Source: an uncultured Clostridia bacterium (GTDB lineage: Bacteria > Bacillota > Clostridia > Saccharofermentanales > Saccharofermentanaceae). Taken from it: 64,000 nucleotides of DNA. Position 1 is the stretch's first letter; each line of letters starts with the position of its first letter. Shown in pieces: positions 58,775 through 64,000 of this stretch. The translations under genes were made by a program, and so were the position numbers. The notes under the pieces are model-generated. The model saw only the letters and a list, made by a program, of their open reading frames with translations, was not told the DNA's origin and ran no database searches. The stretch is from the NCBI GenBank assembly GCA_947303185.1, contig CAMYXF010000003.1:1-64000 (forward strand), in the 5' to 3' direction.

Positions 58775-58880
58775 AATGTCACACTTGCGACATCTACTAG
58801 GTCGGATTATAATTCTGCCAAATAGAGAATTCAATCGTTTTTGCGTATATGTCTCACATTCGCGAAAATGTGCCATTTAA
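58775..58880. promoter_or_regulatory. Candidate TetR operators between divergent methyltransferase and TetR genes
   Basis: ATGTCACACTTGCGACAT and ATGTCTCACATTCGCGAAAATGTGCCATTT. Confidence 0.5.
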
Positions 58881-58892
58881 GGAGCGAATCCC

Positions 58893-59465
58893 ATGCGTGA
58901 TACATCCAAGAGGATACAGAAAACAAAAGACGAGATCGCAAACGCACTCTGTTCGCTTCTCGAAAACAACCAGTACGATGTAATAACCATCCAGGAGATT
59001 GCCGATTCCTGCAGTGTCACCAGAAGAACTCTCTACCGTCATTTCAAAACCAAGGATGAGATACTTCACCACTGCTTCAAAGGCTGCGCAACACAGTTCT
59101 CAACTTACATAGCCGCGCACGCGCCAAAAGACTACCGTGAATTCTGCGTCGTATATTTCTCGTTCTGGAATGAGAACATGAATATGCTCACCATCCTTAA
59201 TAAGTCCGGCATCATGTACCGCTTTGCAAGTGAATTCGAGTCGCTCGTCATGATGATGTCTTCCCAGATCGGCCACGATTCCAAAGATAAAGGCGCAGCG
59301 CTCAAAGCCAATCCGAAATACAAATATCACTTCGCCTACAGAACCGCCGGCTTCTGGCACGTAACCGAATTATGGAGCAAGGAAGAGCCGCGCAAAAGCC
59401 CGGAAGAAATGGCAGACATCATGATGGAGATCACTTCTTTCCCGGGCGGGGACCGGATTATATAA
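58893..59465 (+). CDS. TetR/AcrR family regulator
   Basis: NQYDVITIQEIADSCSVTRRTLYRHFKTKDEILHHC. Confidence 0.9.
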   Translation: MRDTSKRIQKTKDEIANALCSLLENNQYDVITIQEIADSCSVTRRTLYRHFKTKDEILHHCFKGCATQFSTYIAAHAPKDYREFCVVYFSFWNENMNMLTILNKSGIMYRFASEFESLVMMMSSQIGHDSKDKGAALKANPKYKYHFAYRTAGFWHVTELWSKEEPRKSPEEMADIMMEITSFPGGDRII

Positions 59466-59569
59466 ATTAGGAAAATGTTTCAAAATACAGTGATCTCAGC
59501 CCTCTAATTATCCATGGAATATATCCCATGGAAAATTAGACATCTCAGCACCATCCCAAATGGGTTGAA

Positions 59570-60646
59570 TCAAAGAACATTTCCGTCAATGTCGATCCGG
59601 ATCTCATTGAAATCAAAGTCCTCGGCCTTATAAACTCCGTCAAGAAAATATACGCTGTAGTATATCGGTTCGATAACAATATTCAGGTCCTGGTCAATTA
59701 CGCCTTCGCCCCACATGTCACCAGCAGACGGATCGCAGATCTTGATATATCCGTCAGGACAGTAGAATTTGCTGTCATCGGTGGTGCACAAGAATCCTTT
59801 GGCCTTTTTAATCACGTTCTCATTGCCGTCGACAATAAGTATCTCATCGAGAGCAGGGTCAGAACCATTCGTGCCGACAATAAACTTATTCTCGTTGATG
59901 TAATAGATATTTCCGTAGCTGTTGCTCAATACGCGGTTAAAGTTCCCGTCCAGTACACCGTTATATCCGTCTTTGAAAACGCGGTAGTACATAGGGCAGC
60001 TGCTCTCTTCAAATGTATAAAGTTCAAAGATCCCGTCGTACACCGGAGGCAGCAGGAAATTCAGATCCTTATCGACGATGCCGTATTTCTCGCAAACGTA
60101 AACCTTCCCGCCCTCATATTCAGCAAAAGGCTTACCCATAACACTGATGCTGCTGACATCCTGATCGAGCTTAACTATCAGACGGCATCTCGTAGTATTC
60201 GAAAAGCATCCGTCATTAGATACTTCTTTTGTTTTGACATCAACTTCCAGATCGAGCGCGTCGCCTGAATACGATTTCTTAACCGACTTTACATCCGTCG
60301 CGACAGCACCGTAATTGTTGTAATAGTAGTACAGCAGCACATAATCCTTGCCCTTGTAATTGACCTTTATGTACTGGTCAAAACTTAAGACATCGAAATA
60401 AAAATGCAGTTCCTGATCGCGCTTGCATTCGCTGTATAACAGCTCGTCTTCACTCACCGTCATGTAAGATGCAAGATCGAAAACGGTCTTTGCATTGGCA
60501 AGAATATCCTCGTCAACTTCCACCGTCTCTTCGGTATCATCGGTATCTCTTGAACGTGAACTGCCCTGCGGATCCTTACCCTTGCATCCAGTAAAAACAA
60601 CACTGACTAAGATAATTGCAGATAAGATTTTAACTAACTTTTTCAT
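59570..60646 (-). CDS. WG-repeat-like lipoprotein
   Basis: Lipobox VVFTGCK; repeats GIVDKDLNFLLPPVYDGIFEL and GVIDQDLNIVIEPIYYSVYFL. Confidence 0.82.
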   Translation of the reverse strand: MKKLVKILSAIILVSVVFTGCKGKDPQGSSRSRDTDDTEETVEVDEDILANAKTVFDLASYMTVSEDELLYSECKRDQELHFYFDVLSFDQYIKVNYKGKDYVLLYYYYNNYGAVATDVKSVKKSYSGDALDLEVDVKTKEVSNDGCFSNTTRCRLIVKLDQDVSSISVMGKPFAEYEGGKVYVCEKYGIVDKDLNFLLPPVYDGIFELYTFEESSCPMYYRVFKDGYNGVLDGNFNRVLSNSYGNIYYINENKFIVGTNGSDPALDEILIVDGNENVIKKAKGFLCTTDDSKFYCPDGYIKICDPSAGDMWGEGVIDQDLNIVIEPIYYSVYFLDGVYKAEDFDFNEIRIDIDGNVL

Positions 60647-60785
60647 AGCCCTATTACCCCGTATGCTAATCAAAATGCGAAAACCTATACATAGAAAATA
60701 GCACGCGGTAAGGCTATAAAATAGGGGACAAATTCAAGGAACTTACACCTTAACAAGCAATAGTTTATCAAGGCGTGGAATTGAT

Positions 60786-60924
60786 CTATCGCAACCTGCC
60801 ATGGTTTTTGTACAGATCAGCCTTAAAGCCGTCAAGGCTGCCTGACGGCACATTCTGACGAATGCTTACGGCCTTGACTGCATCAGTCTGATCTGTTTTT
60901 GGTGTTTAGGCAGGTTGCGGATAG
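60786..60924. ncRNA. Candidate structured RNA (multi-stem)
   Basis: Nested arms CTATCGCAACCTGCC/GGCAGGTTGCGGATAG, ACAGATCAG/CTGATCTGT, GTCAAGGC/GCCTTGAC plus alternative GCCGTCA/TGACGGC. Confidence 0.5.
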
Positions 60925-61105
60925 AAGCGATAGTTATGAGAAATGATGCCGACAAAGCCTGACAAGAATCTCTAAAGATTTCCTGCAAGCTTTCAATACA
61001 AACACCCGTAAGGTTTGTATGAAAACGGCTTAATTAGTCAGATATGGGGACAAAAAGCTCTGAAAAAACGACAAAAAACCTACAAGAAATTAGACTTCCG
61101 GGACA

Positions 61106-61137
61106 GCATAAAAAAGGGAATGCCGCGAGACATTCCC
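61106..61137 (-). terminator. Terminator hairpin
   Basis: AAGGGAATGTCTCGCGGCATTCCCTTTTTTATG on minus strand. Confidence 0.65.
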
Positions 61138-61165
61138 TTCAAGCAAACAATTTTAAAACCTGATG

Positions 61166-61417
61166 TTACGGTTTGTTATTTCCCCAAACGATTTCGCTGT
61201 TATACTTCTCAGCGATGAGGTCACACAACTTGGAAAGATACTGGAGATTGCACTGGTAAACAACATCCGGGGATGGGCATATTGTATCGAGCTTGGGATC
61301 ATAAGTGTGTTTTTCAAAAGAACGTATTTGTCTAATGAGTTTATCCCGGATAGGTAAAAGCTCTTTATAGGACTTGTCTTTCAATTCTTCAACGAACCAG
61401 TCAGGACTTATCATCAT
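61166..61417 (-). CDS. Hypothetical small protein (83 aa)
   Basis: ORF with AAGGAG just upstream. Confidence 0.65.
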   Translation of the reverse strand: MMISPDWFVEELKDKSYKELLPIRDKLIRQIRSFEKHTYDPKLDTICPSPDVVYQCNLQYLSKLCDLIAEKYNSEIVWGNNKP

Positions 61418-61424
61418 AGGCGTT

Positions 61425-61604
61425 ACTCCTTTAACTCACACCGCTCATTCCCATCTTCTCTGTAAGGTCACCAAGACTCTTATCAAACTGCGCTTTGGAT
61501 ATGGCACCGCGCTCAAGAAAATCTTCAAGAGTCTTCTTCTGAATAAGGTATAACTGCTTCTTCTTTTCTTCGGGCGAAAGCTGCTCCCATTCAAACTGTT
61601 CCAT
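61425..61604 (-). CDS. Small SHOCT-like protein, 59 aa (MEQFEWEQLSPEEKKKQLYLIQKKTLEDFLERGAISKAQFDKSLGDLTEKMGMSGELKE)
   Basis: Hand-translated; absent from track because of length; upstream of and nearly abutting 61166-61417. Confidence 0.65.
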
Positions 61605-61666
61605 GATCGTTTCCTCTACTTACAATAGAAGGAATTATATCACCAAGCAATTACAAACGGGTTCGA

Positions 61667-62191
61667 TTATTGGGACAATTGTCCCTGCTGCCAGGCAACT
61701 ATCTCATCAAGGATCTTGTTTCTTTCTTCGATAAAACACTGCCGTTCGGAATACCAGGAGGAACACTTATAATGTTCAAACCAGCTCATGTCGCCATCAA
61801 GAAGAGAACTCCACTTGCTTTCCAGTCCGCGCGCGATCACCGTAAGTTCGTTTCTTACATTCTGCGAGAAGAACTTACCGGGTTCTATCCCTTCCCTGTC
61901 TTTAGCATCGAACTTCGTCTTAATATAGTTGCCCACGCCGTATTCGACTCTTTTTCCTTTTTCAATGAAAGTTATTCCGATTGATATTCTGTCCCAGTCA
62001 TCTCCGAATATGAGACAGCATTTCTCATTAAACATGGCCATCTCGATATCGTAAACAAGCTTGAAATGCATGTTGTGTTTCTTTGCAAGTCCTCTCAGGT
62101 ATTCGGGGATCACATTGGCAGCAATATCCGTGTGCATATCGTGATGCTTAAGGATGTAATTCGTGGACGGGAAAGGGATTTCGTCAGCCAT
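61667..62191 (-). CDS. Hypothetical protein
   Basis: ORF from MADEIPFPSTNYILKHHD. Confidence 0.7.
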   Translation of the reverse strand: MADEIPFPSTNYILKHHDMHTDIAANVIPEYLRGLAKKHNMHFKLVYDIEMAMFNEKCCLIFGDDWDRISIGITFIEKGKRVEYGVGNYIKTKFDAKDREGIEPGKFFSQNVRNELTVIARGLESKWSSLLDGDMSWFEHYKCSSWYSERQCFIEERNKILDEIVAWQQGQLSQ

Positions 62192-62192
62192 G

Positions 62193-63221
62193 TCATTCTC
62201 CTTTTTTGCTTGCAAAAACTTCATCCGGGAATATCAGAACATCATCCGGAATAAATATCAGTATAGCAGGCGTATCGTGGATATCTTTTTCTTTCATGCC
62301 GACAAGAGTACAGTACTTATATTCATAATGTCTTCCGGCGCTGTTTACTGACGCCTTGTAACCATTCATGTAGTGAACGACCGCATGATAAGCCATGTAT
62401 TTATGACTCGTTACGATCCTGAGTTTATATATAACATTCGTTACGAAATATACGAAGATCGGAAATCCGAAGACCAATACAACAAGCAATATGAAGCCCA
62501 TTAATCCGGTTCCTCTTCTCAGTCTTACATATCTTATGGCTCCGAAAATATCTCCCGGTGAGACCGTGTGTGAATCGTAAGTAAGAATTGCTATAATGCC
62601 GCCCACCGCGCCTATAAACAAAAACGCGATTATCGTGATACCATTCAGGATCTGGTCTTTTACCACTGCCCAGAACAATCTCTTCTCAAAAGACACAGGC
62701 ACCTTTTCCCAATGGAAATCTTTGTTGTCCTTAAAGCTTGCAAGGTTTCCCTTTCCATAGAAGATTCCCTTCCAGTCTTTTGCATCTTTTAATGCATAGA
62801 GGGCACCATTGGGCGCGATCACGATGCTTATCACAGGGAACATCAGAATACCGGCATACATGAGCCAGTCGTCGTCTTCGTATCCTGAAATTATCAGAAC
62901 TATCGCTGCAATGACCCAGACAGGAACGAGTGCAGCTAGGAATTTATCGAGATACCACTTACCGGTCTTTTCAGTCTTTTTCTTCCTGTTCTTCTTTTCT
63001 TTCTTCTCAGACTTATAGTCTTTAAGCAGGAATAAAAGCGTTATGAATGCAATGATGGCACAAGGCACTGCAAAGAAAAGACCGTAGACGTCACTAACCG
63101 CAAGTGCCGCACAAACACCTGTACCGACCAAAGAACAACTAAGAATCAGGATAAGCAAAAACTTGATTCCCAAAGGCATGGATTTTTCAGTTGTCTTCTT
63201 TTTCTTACCCAATTTGCGCAC
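62193..63221 (-). CDS. Hypothetical multi-TM membrane protein
   Basis: Several hydrophobic helices, Lys/Glu-rich cytoplasmic segment. Confidence 0.8.
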   Translation of the reverse strand: MRKLGKKKKTTEKSMPLGIKFLLILILSCSLVGTGVCAALAVSDVYGLFFAVPCAIIAFITLLFLLKDYKSEKKEKKNRKKKTEKTGKWYLDKFLAALVPVWVIAAIVLIISGYEDDDWLMYAGILMFPVISIVIAPNGALYALKDAKDWKGIFYGKGNLASFKDNKDFHWEKVPVSFEKRLFWAVVKDQILNGITIIAFLFIGAVGGIIAILTYDSHTVSPGDIFGAIRYVRLRRGTGLMGFILLVVLVFGFPIFVYFVTNVIYKLRIVTSHKYMAYHAVVHYMNGYKASVNSAGRHYEYKYCTLVGMKEKDIHDTPAILIFIPDDVLIFPDEVFASKKGE

Positions 63222-63305
63222 TCGAGATTAACAAACTATCCAAGGGACCCCTTGAACACGGACATTATAGCACTACTGAAGATTCCTCCGAATCTGCTAT
63301 AATCC

Positions 63306-63430
63306 TTCTGTTACATGCAAAGATAAAAACGCAACGTGCATCGTAAGATGTGCCAGAGCCGGTAGGTAGCCCGGCCGTCCTGATCTTTCAGGGTAAGTAA
63401 CCTGCCCCTCCGGGTTGTCCGTTCTTTGCT
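63306..63430 (+). ncRNA. Probable yjdF-motif (azaaromatic-sensing) riboswitch
   Basis: Leader AAACGCAACGTGCATCGTAAGATGTGCCAGAGCCGGTAGGTAGCCCGGCCG...CAGGGTAAGTAACCTG directly upstream of a YjdF-family gene; boundaries approximate. Confidence 0.7.
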
Positions 63431-63456
63431 CATCAATTCTTAAAGGAGGGATTGTC

Positions 63457-63873
63457 ATGGGCAAAGTCAGTTTGGTTCTGACAGTGTTTTTTGAAGAACC
63501 GTTCTGGGTCGGAGTATTCGAGAAGACCGAAGGCGGAAAGCTATCCGTATCGAAGGTCGTATTCGGAGCTGAACCCAAAGACGGCGAACTATTCGGTTAC
63601 TTTCAACAGCACTACAAGGAACTCAGATTCAGCCCGGCTGTGGCAACTGTTGCAACCAAAACGATCAGCAACCCGAAACGCGTGCAGCGTGAAGCGCGTA
63701 AGCAGACTTCGGCCAAAGGGATCAGCACAAGATCGCAGCAGGCGATCAAGCTGCAACAGGAAGAAAACAAATTGATACGAAAGACCAAAAGCCGCGAACA
63801 GAAAGAGGCTGAAAAGGAAAAGCAATTTGAACTGCGACAGCATAAGAAAACAGAAAAGCACAAGGGCCACTAG
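63457..63873 (+). CDS. yjdF: YjdF family protein (DUF2992)
   Basis: MGKVSLVLTVFFEEPFWVGVFEKTEGGKLSVSKVVFGAEPKDGELFGYF; basic Lys/Glu-rich C-terminus; AGGAGGG RBS. Confidence 0.9.
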   Translation: MGKVSLVLTVFFEEPFWVGVFEKTEGGKLSVSKVVFGAEPKDGELFGYFQQHYKELRFSPAVATVATKTISNPKRVQREARKQTSAKGISTRSQQAIKLQQEENKLIRKTKSREQKEAEKEKQFELRQHKKTEKHKGH

Positions 63874-63888
63874 CTCTTGTGCTTTTTC
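63855..63888 (+). terminator. Rho-independent terminator
   Basis: AAAAGCACAAGGGCCACTAGCTCTTGTGCTTTTTCTTT. Confidence 0.85.
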
Positions 63889-63900
63889 TTTCAGCTTAAA

Positions 63901-64000
63901 TCACATCTGTCCGGTGAGCTCATTCATTATCGCCCTGTCTTTCTTTACGAAATTATGGATGGTTCTCCTGCTCTGGGCATAGAGCTTTTGTATTTCGCTA
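63901..64000 (-). CDS. 3' end of a gene running off the right edge (SEIQKLYAQSRRTIHNFVKKDRAIMNELTGQM*)
   Basis: Hand-translated open frame to the window edge. Confidence 0.4.
   Translation of the reverse strand, partial: SEIQKLYAQSRRTIHNFVKKDRAIMNELTGQM

Noticed and set aside
59503-59541. TCTAATTATCCATGG..CCATGGAAAATTAGA palindrome
   Set aside because: Likely a weak terminator or chance palindrome after the TetR gene; no second instance with the same flanks
1-64000. Many track ORFs antisense to, or frame-overlapping with, larger genes (for example 275-634, 3194-3433, 27082-27609, 40154-40570)
   Set aside because: They overlap strongly supported genes, lack RBS or recognisable domains, and look like by-products of codon bias
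1-64000. tRNA, rRNA, prophage or restriction/defence genes
   Set aside because: None recognised by eye; a tRNAscan/DefenseFinder run would be needed to exclude them formally

Overview
64-kb chromosomal window from a low/mid-GC Gram-positive, probably a Clostridia-class gut or rumen bacterium (inferred from gene content only). It is gene-dense and rich in lipoproteins and zinc-ribbon proteins. No rRNA, tRNA, CRISPR array or intact transposase was recognised. Recognisable modules: a DUF1848 / class-M sirtuin / macrodomain / HxlR cluster; a BceRSAB-like two-component + ABC transporter operon; a phosphoketolase; a membrane-tethered sigma-70-like factor; an XRE-HTH/orotate-phosphoribosyltransferase fusion; an XRE-AbrB fusion coupled to an acyltransferase; an alpha/beta-hydrolase / condensation-like / DUF6320 triad; and a YjdF-family gene preceded by a probable yjdF-motif riboswitch. 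The most unusual content is intergenic. (1) A ~260-bp element occurs in four copies plus a truncated one. Each full copy carries two ~39-nt hairpins whose arms are the same within a copy but differ between copies (GTACCTA, TTACTTGC, TACCGAC), with conserved GGGGGTATAT and ATACCC..GGGGGTAT motifs and a conserved core. (2) A second family of tandem ~50-nt units occurs at four loci, with an interleaved A1-A2-A1'-A2' arm arrangement and arm sequences that change together between loci. (3) A ~140-nt multi-stem candidate structured RNA lies in a gene-poor gap near 60.8-60.9 kb. There is also much gene-tail debris, several frameshifts and some small ORFs missing from the supplied track. All calls were made by eye; no searches or folding were run.
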